Assembly: GCF_030936135.1 (NCBI RefSeq)
Contig: NC_082613.1
Location: 2,976,001-3,040,000 of the forward strand
Length of the DNA stretch: 64,000 nucleotides
Source of the DNA: Gavia stellata
Taxonomy: Eukaryota; Chordata; Aves; Gaviiformes; Gaviidae
Reading direction: 5' to 3'
A model generated the notes under the pieces. The model searched no databases, was not told the origin of the DNA, and saw only the letters and a program-made list of their open reading frames with translations. How positions within the stretch are numbered: position 1 is the first letter of the stretch; every line of letters starts with the position of its first letter. The position numbers and the translations under genes were made by a program. Positions 23,701 through 35,012 of the stretch are shown here, in pieces.

Positions 23701-26700
23701 TAACAAATTCTCTCCCCCTTGACCGCAATAAAAATTCACACCTATAAGCAAAAAGATTTAAATACATTAGTACAGGATCTCTCAAGTGAAAGCAGCAGTA
23801 GTTTGAACTTTAGAAGCAAAGGGTGCTATCCAGTTATGAGCAAACCGCTGTATTCATTAAAGAGGGAGTAACATGGTCTTTTTCCCCCTCCTCCCAGCAT
23901 GAAGAGCAACAACAAGATGCTCATGATCCCCTCCCTTAATTCAGTCTTTGCATTTGGCCCAAGATGAGCTCAGTTGAAACGTCCTTTGGAACAGATCACA
24001 GGAAGTGTGATAATAGACCAGTTCACAGAAAAACACAAGAACTGCTGCAGAAAAAACAAGGTTTACAGTATCTCCCTTTTTGTGCTTCAGAGTAGTAGAA
24101 ACCAAAGCTGTTCTTTGATGTCAAAGAAAGTGATTTTGAAGTTCACCATCTAAAAGTTCAATTAAGTCAAATTAGAAAATCTCAGCTCTGAACTGTGCCA
24201 TTCTACCAGAGCTTGAACATTTGATTTTGCTTTTCAAGTGAGAGGGTCTAAATACTTAGGCTTTGTCACTTCAATTTTACAGTTCTTTTTTAAAAACTAG
24301 TTACAGCTTAGACAACCATCATCCAGTAGGTTTCATCATTAACACAGAGCAGTCCAGTGATAAATCTGCCTTTGGAATAGAAGATGTGACAATGCCTGAG
24401 AAGAAGCCTAAAGGGACTGAAGCTGACTGTCCTGGAGTCAGCAAACTATTGTAGAACATAACATATGCAGAAAGACACCAGACACACATCATCTCCTTTT
24501 TGGGGAGGGTGGAAAGGGAGAAACAGGAGAGGAGAGGCAGTTGAAGATATGACAATTAGGTGTTCAGGGCAATCTTTGGTTCTTCCTCATGTGAGGGGGG
24601 AGTAGGAAGAAGGCACTTTTGGAAGACAGTACAGACCAAGTGGCCGACCTAGAAACAGGTTTTCTCTCTTGACCCACTACTAGGATTTGAAGTCGGTCCC
24701 TTGCTGTGCAACTTTGACCTTGAGGATTCAGAACCTCTCTCTTGAAATTTCAGGGATTTCCAGAAGGTCACAGACTATTACAACAGTTTATGCAGTTAAA
24801 CATGATTGAACATACCTGACTAGATTTTTGCCTGCTCTAGCTAGGTAGAAAAAAATCTAGAACTAAGCTAATAACAGAGCCTAGAAGCAGCGCTTATTAC
24901 CAGTACACCTGCAACTCATTTGTCTCTCAACTGGGGGTACTTCTATCTTATGAAAGAAGAAGTCAGTGTGGAATGCACAGCATATCTTTTGGTCTTGGTA
25001 CGAGGGACATTTGTCAACCAAGACTCACTTACCCCGGATACCATTTGGCATGTTCCCTCCAAGGATCATCTCCAAACGACCAGTTCCTCACACCTCCATC
25101 ACAGTAAAAACACCTCACTACATCACCTTGTCCTGAAAAAGACATCAAGAGATTATCTGACATCTGAGACACTGTATGCTCTACTAGCCCCAGATGAGAA
25201 CCTGGGGAGAGATTCAGCACAAAACACATGTCACCAGACAGAACAGATGAGCACATGACAATTTACCAACACTGTGCAAGTTGTATAGGGGCATGAAATC
25301 TGACGAGAGTTTGAACTCCCAGAGCTGTGGCTGGTTGAGATGATTCCAGAAATGGGTCACAAGCTAACACGCAGCATGTACGTGAGCACCATAGCTCCCA
25401 TGTATGCACATACCTATCCAATCCCCTCTTGCCTGCATTCAGAATCGAGCTGTAATAATTATACCTAAAAAACATACTTTGTTTCCTAACCACAATCTGC
25501 CATAACCAGCAGCAGGCACAGTCAGACAATGAGCACAGCTTCCATCTCATAGGCATAAGAATTTGCCACAACATAGTCCCAGGCTACACGTCCTTCTGTG
25601 CTTCTCTTCACAGAAATCATGGGGGGGGAATAAATCAAAGCCAAACACACTTAAGAAGAACTGCCTACAAATGGCCTGCCCTAAGGGCAATGAAACAACA
25701 TCAGTAAAGGCTGCCAGTGAATTTGGGTCGGAGACATGATCTTCCAAACACTCTTGTGTTAGAGCACTGTTTGGTTTAACTTGAGTGCTCAGTTCCAGAG
25801 TTCTCCTGCTCAAGCAACTGCAGGGGAGTGCCATGTCAGACTGCTGCTGCCTAATGAGTCCCCAAAGGAAGTCTCTGTGCTGGGTTCTGAAACAGCTGCT
25901 CTGCAAGTGAAAAAAAAAAATCAAGTCCAACACAAAACACATGGTTTTCAGCTGCAGACACTGCTTTAGAGTTTATTCTGTTTTCCTGGCCAGGCTGGTC
26001 TTGTGTGCCTTAAATTAATAAAAACACAAAAGCAGCAGATGAGCAAACACACCTATAATGCTCTTCCATTTAGGCATACATGCTGTTTAGCCCCTGCTAC
26101 GTGCTCCAAGTAGACAGGTACAGATTCTTAGTGTTAACTGGATTTATAGCAAGATCCAGGTTATGCTGTTTGAGTGAAAGTCTTGCAGAAGTAGAGGCAT
26201 ACTAGCAAACTAAGCAGTCAGTTCCTCTAACTCAAGCTAAAAGAACAGAACATCAGTTATTTAGACAGACTTTACTACATGCATGTCATTCACTATGTTG
26301 CATCTCAGATTTTTTCCAGCTATCACAACATTTAAGGCTGTTTTTTTCCCCATTCCCATATTTACCAACAAATAGTACTTAATTAAGTGGAGAAAGGGGC
26401 AATTTAATTTTACTTCAACAGTGAGAGAATGAGGCATTCAGGATGCACGGGTTTGTTTCTTCCAAGAGACCTTTAGTTTATGGACCCTGCCTGTCACTTC
26501 CTTCCATGCCCCAGTTTAATGTGCAAACACAAAACAAATAGATTCCTTCATATGGAAGAAGTCACACTTGTAACACACAGAAATATCACTACATTATTAG
26601 CTTTCAAAAACCGGAAGGATCCCCCCAATATTTAATTACAGTCCAGCATTAACATACTGTAAATATTTCCCCTGACTGGTCAATCTGGGAAGAAGTACTT

Positions 26701-27835
26701 CAAACCTATTATCTAACCAACAAAGCCTTCAAGGGGAAACAATGAGGTTATATTGATATTCACATGGATATGTTAACAAGAAATACTGTATATTTTCCTC
26801 AAAAAAGTATATTTTTTTGTTTCTGTATTACAAGTCCAGGGTTCTTATGGCAAAAAGCCACAGTGACAGCCAAATGGGCTGACCACCTACAGGTTTCACA
26901 CTCAGATTTGTTTTTTCAGAAGAGAAGGCTTCAGTGCAAGACAGAGCTTATACAAAACACAACATGCCAAGTAAGGGCCACAAGTCCTTTTAGAAGTGCA
27001 ACTAATAGATAAGCTCAATGGATCTTAAAGCACCCACTTTTCTGCCAGCAAAACATCTGTTTAAAACATGTCACTTTTTCCACTCCTGCTGGTAAGGGAA
27101 TTGACTTACTCGTGGATCCTTCAGTACCCAAACAGAAGTTAACATAGAAGTGAATTCTGCACAAGCAGCAAGTGAAACAGCACAGGCTGAAGGAAGGATG
27201 TGGTTTCTAACTACACTACACATACTTGCAAGTCTTTGTGCAAGCAACAAAACATAGTGACACCTTCAAAAATTAACTTCAGTAAGAGTTAAAAACATTT
27301 CCCCGGAGTACCTACCTGTGTAAAAGAATCCTGCTCTAGCCAATCGCTCAGGATGCACGTCAGTGTATGGCGGCCAGTTCTGGAAGGTTGATAGTCTCAT
27401 CTCCTCTGTTACCATCTCTGGGTATTCTGGTTCGTTGGGCAGGGCTGTCTCTTCACTGTCTATCCCCTGCAAAAGACTGAGGAACTGCCCATCCACAGTG
27501 TCAAAGATTTCCTGAAGAGGAAGCATCTCTTGGTTCCCAACATCCTCACCACAAATGAATTTACAGGAAGGGAAGAACTTCAGGTGCTCTGCTATCGGGC
27601 AATCACCAGGTCCCCAGTCCTTCAGGACACCACCGCAGCAGAAACACTGTACTTCATCTCTTGGACCCACAAAGAAAAAGCCAGCCTTGACCAAATCTCG
27701 GGCAGACACAGGTGAGGTGCCTGGCCATTGCTGAAAAGTCCTCAGTCTTCTTGCTTCATTCCTCATGCTGGACTCAAACAGCTCACAGCGAGCGGCCCTG
27801 AGCTCAATCTCCTCTTCTGGTGTCACGTCCCCCAT
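20567..27835 (-). CDS. BIRC7: BIRC7 (livin/ML-IAP), BIR-BIR-UBA-RING inhibitor of apoptosis
   Basis: Complete coding region, complement(join(20567..20769,21270..21341,22309..22527,23514..23559,23660..23741,25033..25132,27316..27835)), 413 aa with all phases consistent. IAP proteins bind caspases and IBM-bearing proteins such as SMAC, and ubiquitinate partners through the RING. Visible domains: BIR1 at about 29-95 (Zn ligands C64, C67, H84, C91); linker with D-T-V-D-G at 112-116; BIR2 at about 146-215 (C181, C184, H201, C208, with the IBM-pocket pattern D-D-P-W-R-E-H); a UBA-like domain at about 264-308 with its M-G-F motif at 275-277; C3HC4 RING at 366-400; terminus V-R-T-F-M-S. Family evidence for BIRC7 rather than XIAP: synteny with NKAIN4 and YTHDF1, two rather than three BIRs, [11 protein letters not shown] after BIR2, and the linker V-D-G-Q shared with human livin (from memory). 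Start chosen at 27835: after the predicted upstream splice the frame has a stop (TAA) just before it. The exon model is inferred without transcripts. Confidence 0.93.
20770..21269 (-). other. BIRC7: BIRC7 intron (500 nt)
   Basis: Donor GTGCAC on the - strand is weak for a vertebrate 5' splice site; the acceptor is T-rich. No other feature seen. Confidence 0.75.
21270..21341 (-). CDS. BIRC7: BIRC7 exon: UBA-RING linker (24 codons)
   Basis: A 72-nt exon after a good acceptor (TTCTTTCCTGGTTATACAG). It encodes [18 protein letters not shown], a charged, serine-rich linker. Both ends are in phase 1, so including or skipping it keeps the frame. The S-R-E-E-M-R-S-V-Q part loosely resembles the human livin linker P-R-R-E-V-Q-S. 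The weak donor makes this exon less certain than the others. Confidence 0.72.
21342..22308 (-). other. BIRC7: BIRC7 intron
   Basis: About 970 nt from donor GTATGC to acceptor TATACAG on the - strand. Nothing else recognised. Confidence 0.8.
22309..22527 (-). CDS. BIRC7: BIRC7 exon: UBA-like domain
   Basis: A 219-nt exon, acceptor CTGCTTTACAG, donor AG|GTATGC. It encodes residues 250-322. The core ([13 protein letters not shown], then [19 protein letters not shown]) follows the three-helix UBA pattern of XIAP and cIAPs, including the M-G-F loop that contacts ubiquitin. Human BIRC7 has no UBA. Phase 1 at both ends makes it skippable in frame. Confidence 0.9.
22528..23513 (-). other. BIRC7: BIRC7 intron
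   Basis: About 990 nt, donor GTCAGT, acceptor TTTACAG on the - strand. Nothing else recognised. Confidence 0.8.
23514..23559 (-). CDS. BIRC7: BIRC7 46-nt micro-exon
   Basis: Acceptor TTGTGATGTTTTCAG, donor AAG|GTCAGT. Encodes [15 protein letters not shown] plus one base. It is required to connect the neighbouring exons, since the previous exon ends in phase 0 and the UBA exon needs one incoming base. Its S-W-D matches the S-W-D-P-W-E segment at the same place in human livin. Confidence 0.85.
23660..23741 (-). CDS. BIRC7: BIRC7 exon: end of BIR2
   Basis: An 82-nt exon (acceptor CTTTTTGCTTATAG, donor CCA|GTGAGT), separated from the micro-exon by an intron of only 100 nt. It supplies the fourth zinc ligand C208, then [12 protein letters not shown], closely matching human livin (C-Q-F-L-L-R-S-K-G-R-D-F-V). 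Confidence 0.93.
23742..25032 (-). other. BIRC7: BIRC7 intron
   Basis: About 1.3 kb from donor GTAAGT to the acceptor TTATAG on the - strand. No exon or repeat recognised inside. Confidence 0.8.
25033..25132 (-). CDS. BIRC7: BIRC7 exon: zinc centre of BIR2
   Basis: A 100-nt exon between TCTTTTTCAG and GTAAGT. It encodes [17 protein letters not shown] and then [12 protein letters not shown]. It carries ligands C181, C184 and H201 and the residues that in XIAP BIR3 and livin form the IBM-binding groove. Its length and phases match the equivalent XIAP exon as I recall it. Confidence 0.96.
25133..27315 (-). other. BIRC7: BIRC7 intron
   Basis: About 2.2 kb, donor GTAGGT, acceptor TTTTTCAG. It contains an unexplained long open segment on the - strand at 25547-25942 that includes a strong acceptor-like site (see findings). 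Confidence 0.8.
27316..27835 (-). CDS. BIRC7: BIRC7 first coding exon: BIR1, linker, start of BIR2
   Basis: The coding part starts with ATG at 27835-27833 (M-G-D-V-T-P-E-E-E) and ends at T-G before the donor GTAGGT. It encodes BIR1 (C-F-C-C-G-G...H-L-K-F-F-P-S-C), a linker with a DxVD-G motif, and the N-terminal helices of BIR2 ([10 protein letters not shown] to A-G-F-F-Y-T-G). The upstream part of the same exon starts at 27844 after CTCTCTTTCAG. Confidence 0.94.
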
Positions 27836-27844
27836 GTTCTCCTT

Positions 27845-27908
27845 CTGAAAGAGAGGGTGAGATAACCCAGAGCTGTCAGATGGATTCCCGGTGTCAGGCA
27901 GCACTCAC
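27845..27908 (-). other. BIRC7: Predicted 64-nt 5' UTR intron of BIRC7
   Basis: On the - strand it starts with a strong donor GTGAGT after CAGG, carries a branch-point-like CTGAC, and ends in the pyrimidine-rich CACCCTCTCTTTCAG. This would be an unusually short vertebrate intron. The alternative is that only the acceptor is used, paired with a distant donor. Confidence 0.5.
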
Positions 27909-30196
27909 CCTGCATTATTTGTTCCTCATCCCCATGCACATTCCGGAAAGCTCCTGCTCTTGACAAAGCTGAGCTTGTTTCGGAATTGCAGCCCAATCAG
28001 AGATCTGGTGCTTCTATACCTTGCTGTTGAACTTTTGCTGAGTCCTCAGTAGTGTCTGAAGGGAAGAGACGAGCACTTTCTGAACCCCTCTGCCAATTTA
28101 CAGGAGAGATGCTTGCGGGAACAGACAGTGGAGGGGGAGGGCAAAGCCTATGCTGCATCCCTAGCTGAACCAATCCAGCTTTTGGCATCTGATCTGTGTG
28201 ATAAATCCCCAGCCATTTTGCTCAGCCTTTAAATTAACATTAAAAATTCACCTTCCCCACCCGCCCCCCCCCAAAAAAAACATATTTAAGAAGGCATGCC
28301 ATAACAAAGCAGAGAACAGCCACACCCAAACAGTGTCTCAATGTTCAGCTTACAGCCAGACACTACAAAGAGTATCAGTAGATTTGTTGTAACCTTGTTA
28401 TGCTAACTAAACAGTGAATATATAGAAATATGTCTATAAAAAAAATTCTCCAGGACACAATCTAAAATAATTAGGTCTGGTTTCTATAGGGAGGTGTCCT
28501 TAAATCAAGGATAAGACATTTTCTGCCTGTGCTAGTTCTGTGCAAGAGGAAAAGTGAAATCAAAGAAGTCACAAGTGCCCAGTTATCCAAGCCCTTATCC
28601 TACTTAAGGTAGCCCTTCCCTGCGCAAGTAAGCTAAATTGCAACTTGACTATTGCTTTAATACTCTCTATAAGGCTGGCAAACACACTTTCTAAAAGGTC
28701 ATACAATTACACAACTGAGAATCAGGATCAATTTAACGAATCACTCCAAAGGAATTCCTTTAGAGCAAAGTCACTACACATGTGATTAAGGGGTAGATGC
28801 AATCAAATAAATTTTTTAAATTAAGTGCCCTGAAAATCCCTTCACCACTGAACTCAGTAGGTCAATTCATTCCAAGGAAGTGCTAACTATCTACTGGTTA
28901 TCAGAGCTAAGCATTATAAGCACACAGACCCAAAACATCACACAGGCAAATACTAAACAATAATAAAACATTCTATATATACACACACCCCCTAAAAAGA
29001 TATGGTGTTTCAAAGTACACCATATCATTAAGATAACAGATAACCACTGCAGTGCACTCTTGAGTAGGCACACTGTAAAAAACAATCAAGTGGAGACCAC
29101 CCATATAGTAGCTACTCCGCAGTAAACACAGTCACAGAGACCTTTAAGAGGCACTCAGGCCACTAGCATCTCTGAAGTACTATTCCTCTTAGTTCAGCAC
29201 TGCAGTACATTTAGGGGGAAAAGAAAAACCTTACAAGGCATTTTAGTTGCAAGACCTACAGCCAGAGTTAACAATTCCATCCTTCATAGGTATTACACAT
29301 TTAGTGAGATTTTAAAAGCAAAAGCAAGCTGGCTCAACCACATGCCTTTCACAGTGAAAGGTAGCAAGGAAGAGAAAGCTCATTAGCAACTAGAATTCTC
29401 TTCTGTAAATCATAATCACAGAAACCAGAGTTGTAGGAAAAGGCGGCTCTAAAAGTTCATTTTAGAAACTGGGCTTTACTTAATACAATAAAGCAGTTAC
29501 TCAAGAACTGTGTCGCTGGTATAAAGAAAAAACCCATACAGAAAGAAAACAACCCCTATTAGTGACTGCTACACAGCAGAATTGGCAAGCTAAGAAAACT
29601 TCTGAGCATGCAGTTTTTCAGCCTGCACAGCAGATTTTGCTCTCAGAACACAGAGAAGCAACAGAGAGACTTGTTCATCAAGCACAGCTCCACAGTATCA
29701 GTGTTGCTCTCATCTTGGGCCCTAACAAAACAAAAGCTATTATTCTTAAACTGTGACAAATGCTGCTTTCCACCTAAAATGTGACCAAGTTATCTTAGCC
29801 TACTTCCACTTAGGAAGTAAACACCAGAGCAAGCTTCATAGCAAAACACAAAGAAAGAAAATTAGGTTTTCCACCCAAAAGCTTAACAGCTGAATCAAGC
29901 CTTTTTTAAATAAGGGATACAACACAGGAGAGCAAATATATTTATCTTTCATTTATGAAAAACCCCATTATGGTTTACCTGCATTAAAGATGTTTATATG
30001 CATTGCAGAATATCTATTAACTTTGATAACACAGCTCTCCGAACCAAATTGATATTTTAAGTAGTTACAACGCCACTACTCTCCCACCATCCACTACTTA
30101 CACCTACATAGTAATACACTTCCAAAGCAACATTACAGCTAATACCAACAATTCCCTACAATTAACCCAATAAAAATAAAAAAAAAAGAAATTTAC
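27909..30196 (-). other. BIRC7: BIRC7 5' region: candidate noncoding exon and first intron
   Basis: A possible noncoding exon spans 27909-28055 on the - strand, between acceptor CTCGTCTCTTCCCTTCAG and donor CAGG|GTGAGT. It contains short upstream ATGs. The rest shows no coding exon. A 63-codon frame at 27997-28188 is not in phase with the BIR exon. Confidence 0.4.
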
Positions 30197-30420
30197 CTGC
30201 AAGACGCTAAAAGAAACACTTCCAAAAACTAAAATTCTTTCAGCCCTACAAGTTTCCCTCTTCTCTTCCAGGCAATGCAGAGGTCTTTCTCAAAGCAGCA
30301 GAAACCCTTCCAAGGTGGAAGTGGCCCCACCTGAGGCTGGGGCCATTTCTAAGGCTTCGTTCCCCCCGATTGGTTGGGTTTGTGCTGAAATCCACTGTCA
30401 GCTACACAGTCCAAATTTCA
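30197..30420 (-). promoter_or_regulatory. BIRC7: Candidate BIRC7 promoter and first noncoding exon
   Basis: On the - strand an inverted CCAAT box (ATTGG on the + strand at 30369-30373) precedes a GC-richer stretch. About 175 nt downstream is a good splice donor, CTTGCAG|GTAAAT, with the exon end at 30197. This fits a start near 30300 and a short 5' UTR exon spliced to 28055 or 27844. Inferred from motifs; no TATA box was seen. Confidence 0.35.
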
Positions 30421-33400
30421 TCTTTGTAAGTGAGAGTCACCAGGGGAAGATAGAAAGTTACGCTCAAACTTCCTCCTGAAAATAACTGCTTGGGCCCCTA
30501 AAAAAAAAAAAGCAATATTAATCAAGGCTTGTGATCTTGTTAAAAGCTAGCATAGTACCAGTCATGACATCTTGACTCCTATGACACAAAGATTGCAATC
30601 CTCCTATTTTGCTATAGTACCTTTGCTACTGCAGCCATGATTTTTTTCTTTAAATTCTGTTGCTATAATAACAGAAATTAACATAATCATATTCTAAAAG
30701 AAAACTGTCCAGATGTAAGTTAGGACATATGTTAAATACGGTGGAGTCTGTCACACAGGGGCACAACAGCAGTTCCCCATCAAGAGGGTGATGGCTCGCT
30801 CAGCCCTTGCACTCGTGCTCTGACTCCGTATTAACAGTATTACTGCATCTTTTTCAGCTTGCTCTCACACATGTATGTTTTGCACCTTACAATTTTCAAG
30901 ACAGTGTACTATAAAATTAACAGCTAAATAGCAACAAGAATTTATGCAAGACAGCTTGAATAGATTGCATCACCTTCACTTGAGGAATAAACACTCTTTT
31001 GGTATCATTGCATCTTCACAATTTGAAATCTTTCTATTCCTTTGCCTTCCTCTGGTGAGAATTCAGAATGAAGGATTTTAAGGCTAGTTTTGAAAGGTGC
31101 AATCACTTGAAAATGTGTTTTCCTCTACCACTTTTGCACCTGCAGCTTATTCTAAACTATGTCCTTGACAGAACAGAAGTTCTCCATGTTTACATAAGAA
31201 CACAGGTGGTTTATGTTTGTAAAAAACAATAAATTAGGATTTTTATTTTAAGAAAAAACACCCAGAGCCCTTTTCTTACAGGCAAGCCTATACAAACATT
31301 TTAATTAAAGAGAACAGTGTTGAAACCTTTTTTTTTTTTTAATTAAATGTGTGCTAATGAAAACCCCTGAGCAGCAGAGGGCAGTGCTTATATACAAAAT
31401 TTACAGAATATTGTAACTAGTGAATGAGGCTTTTTTTTGTGTCCGTAATGAATTTATATGTAATTGCACATTACCTTCTGCTCCACAGATCCTGCTTTTT
31501 ATAAGTCTATATTGATTTTTGAAGAATGTATCCTAAAAATATAAGATACAGAGTTAACCAAATCCCTCTTACAGAGGCTGTTTGGGGACTCTTCTGAGGG
31601 CTTGTAGCGAATCACCTGTTAATAGATAAGAATGATCGATAGATCTGATCTTATGAAGCACTTTACAAGCAATGACCTCATTTTGTACTGCTTATAACCA
31701 CCTTGCTTCTCAAATGTGATCTCGGGAGGTGTTGGGAACACGGTAGGCTCCTTGATCCGCCTCCTCGCAGCCATGCCTCAGCCTCACAGCAGTCTGCAGG
31801 CAGCTCTCAGGGACGCTTTCACACAATGCTTAAAAAGTCTGCTGATGGCACAGGGTGGCACTAATGCCCTAGAGCGTTGGGCTAAAGGTGTACTGAACTG
31901 CCAAGCCTATATGATTCCACTTGTTCTAGGGCCTCATGGTGACCGTTAAAGAGGGAAAAGCTGTATAAAAGCACAGAGGAGCTGAAAGGTAGCTTCTAAG
32001 TTAATTTACAAAATTTGTCTGATTGTGGCAGTGACTATTTGGGGGGGGTGTTTACATAACACTCTTTCATCATGCAAGCTTCAAGACACATTTAAGGCTG
32101 GTTTTCTGTGGGGATATACTCATGTGATTTTGGGGGGAACATTTCACCACCAAAGGAGAGCTCAGAAGGACTAGTGAGATCACTGTAGCAGAGAAGATGA
32201 AGTGACACCAAGTCTGGTGCTGAGAGCAATTAAAAATAAGCCACCATGGACAAATGATGGGGTTTTATTTTAGCACACCAACATTTTGAAAGCAAATAAT
32301 GTATTCAGAAATGTGTTATATGCAACTAATATTGATCACTTTTAGCAATTCCTATACATCTTTAGTTCCCTTTCAGAGAATTAACATGTCCTACTGAACT
32401 TCTGAACGCTTCTTAAAATGAAAAGTATGATGAGCTAACGACAAAGTGTGGGAATCAGTAAGCATCAACCAGGAGTCCAAGACAGATCAGTGATAACGAT
32501 CAACAGCACCATCACCGTGCCCCTGTATGAGAAATACAGTAACTTCTATATTGCTGAGCTCACTCCAAGCGTAACTGGAAACCAATACTAGACAGTGATT
32601 GGAAACACTCTAAGAAGAAATGTATGTAAACATAATTAATCAAAAATATGTTTGCTAATGTCAGCCTGATTTGGAAGGAAAGCAATCAAGAAATACAAGG
32701 GCCAGAGTATAGCCGGAGACATGATAAAGAGCTCAAAAGGGCTGACGTGACTGGAGCCCCTGAAAAAACTCCAGCGGAGTTCAGCATCTCTAACCTCAAG
32801 GTTCTACACAGCTGTAAGGGGATGAAGCTGTTCCATGTGGTTTAGCTCAAGGAAGACTATTGTGCTTTCATCAATAAATTAAGAGTTAATAAAAAATTCC
32901 TGGGAAAGAGGTTTTTATAACAGGGGAAAACAAAGGTATCAGTTCGCATTACTGAATAAGCAAAGAGGCTGGGAACGCAAATAGAGATGCCATAGCTTGC
33001 CACTGCAACTGATGTGTAAGGGGGCTGGATATCAAGGAAATCTATGGCATAATTCCTGTTCCCACTTGCTCAGAACCACTGTTAACCACTCTGTGAAGAC
33101 AAGGATCTATTTTTCAGAATAAAACATTCAGACCTTGTGATATAACTGCTTTCCAGCCTGAAGCAGGGTAGACACAATCATTAAATTTGTAGCCATAGAA
33201 GTAGGTGACTGCTTCTGTTTCTCCATTTAGGGCCTTGCTTTTCCTCTTCTGGCTGCCTCTTCCTCGCCTGTTGTCCTTCATCCTCCTTCACACTGAGTGG
33301 CCAGCTGGTACCATCCTGCAGCAAACCATCTGCACTCTGCTGCTCTCCTAAGAGTTGCTGGCACTATGTTTCCTGCAACAGTAAAATCCGTGAGGGTGCC

Positions 33401-35012
33401 TGTCTGTTCAGCTGCCTTCCAGTGCAGCACTGAGGGATCAAAGCACATCGGTGCCTGGTGACACAAAACTCCAAGGCATCCATAATCAAATCCACTGTGG
33501 ACAGGCAGCATGATCCAAGCCGGTGAATAATGACAAGACCCACTGAAAAGTGACTGGTCACACCAGAGACAAACACAAAGTGTTGTCCCTTAGGGCAAAG
33601 CTCAGAAGTCTCACTTTGCTTTTTCATACAGCTCAAGGTTCTTTCTTTTAACATGCATACTGCTATACAGCTAAAGGGGCCTTTTCTGCCTACCCACGTT
33701 TCCCTCACTGCCCTTTCCTCAGTGGATTTTTCAATAATAACGAAGAACAAATTTAACACATTAATAATAATACATGATTTATTGCTCCAAACATTAACAA
33801 TCATTAATTCAGGAATCCTGAAAAATGTTGCTATAAAGTAAATACAGATACTATAAATATATACTGCCAGAACTAATGCACAGGTGAGTAACAGACATGT
33901 GTTTTGTGAAGTGATTTCCTAAGGATTCAAACCTTTCAATCTCCTCCCCTAATTCTTTCTTCTGGCCTCCACCACCATAGCATTTGATTGCCTCAAAACT
34001 TCATGTATTGTAACAGTTAGGAGTAGCTAAATGTAGCTTGCAACATGATTCGTGAAAGTGCTTAGAATCAAATACTATTAATATACCAGCCCACAGGAAC
34101 AGAACACAGTCCATATCAAAAGAAAAATCTGCAAAGCACAGCAGATACTCAAAAAATCAATAGAGGAACTGACCTTAAAATCGTACTGTGATTTGAAAGA
34201 AAAGTAAACTAACGTTCCAGTTCCTTGGAACAAGGAAAATTAAAGTGTTTCTGCCACAAGCCATTACTATGTTTTATATTGTTTCATAACTTCATGATTT
34301 CACTGTCCAGCCTATTCTAAAAAATATTTCTGCTATAGAAGATAGAGTAGGTGGAAAACTGTTCAATGCTTTTTCAAAAGGTAACCGTTTGTGGAAAACA
34401 GTTTCTTTTTTACTTTTCTAAACGGCTTTTGGAGCTGAAAAATTTTAGAGTTATTTTTTCAAGGGTTGATTTTTCTCTTTATTTGGTTTCTACCCCTTCT
34501 TGCTTTTGCCAGTGAACAGAAAAAATCATGGGGGGAGAAAAAAAACCAAAGCCATACCCCACCCATTATTCGGTTTTTTGTTTCCTACAACATTCTGAAT
34601 ACTTAAAAAAAAAATCTGTAAAAATGCAATGCTGCCCCAAATTGAATGAACTATGTTCAGTTTTCAGCAGATCAATGTGATATCCAAAGAGCGAGCAGAG
34701 TGCTTAGAGTACTGAGCAGCAGCACAGTGATTAGGAAAACGGATTAGTTTCAACAGAGAACTGGATGGCTAAGTACAATTCCCCCAGTGAGCATGGAAAA
34801 CGTGAATGATATTCACGTTCTTCCTTCCTTTCTGAGGAGTATCTGGCTGGTTTCCCCAAAGATCAGTTCTGCTTCTCCTTCCTCTCTATTCCCGCCTCTC
34901 CCTCTCACTGACTCCGATCATTTCCTGATTCCTTCAAATTCTGACATGGAGGAGCCACACCCTTGTGCTCTATTCCCTCTACCTACTCAAAGCCTGGCAG
35001 GAGGTACAGCAA
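30421..35012. other. Intergenic DNA between BIRC7 and YTHDF1 (left part)
   Basis: AT-rich DNA with T- and A-runs. The longest frames (33364-33804 on -, 31716-31949 on +) do not resemble any family I know. Nothing else recognised. Confidence 0.7.

Noticed and set aside
20567-27835. Identity as XIAP rather than BIRC7
   Set aside because: XIAP has three BIRs and different neighbours. This gene has two BIRs, livin-like sequence after BIR2, the V-D-G-Q linker and NKAIN4/YTHDF1 synteny. The UBA is shared with XIAP but is best read as ancestral.
27997-28188. 63-codon - strand frame just upstream of the BIR1 exon, as an N-terminal BIRC7 exon
   Set aside because: Its possible donor (AAG|GTATAG) leaves phase 1, which does not join the BIR exon in frame, and it ends in an in-frame TGA.
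33364-33804. 146-codon - strand frame in intergenic DNA
   Set aside because: Cysteine-rich but without a recognisable motif, splice context or promoter; length is compatible with chance.
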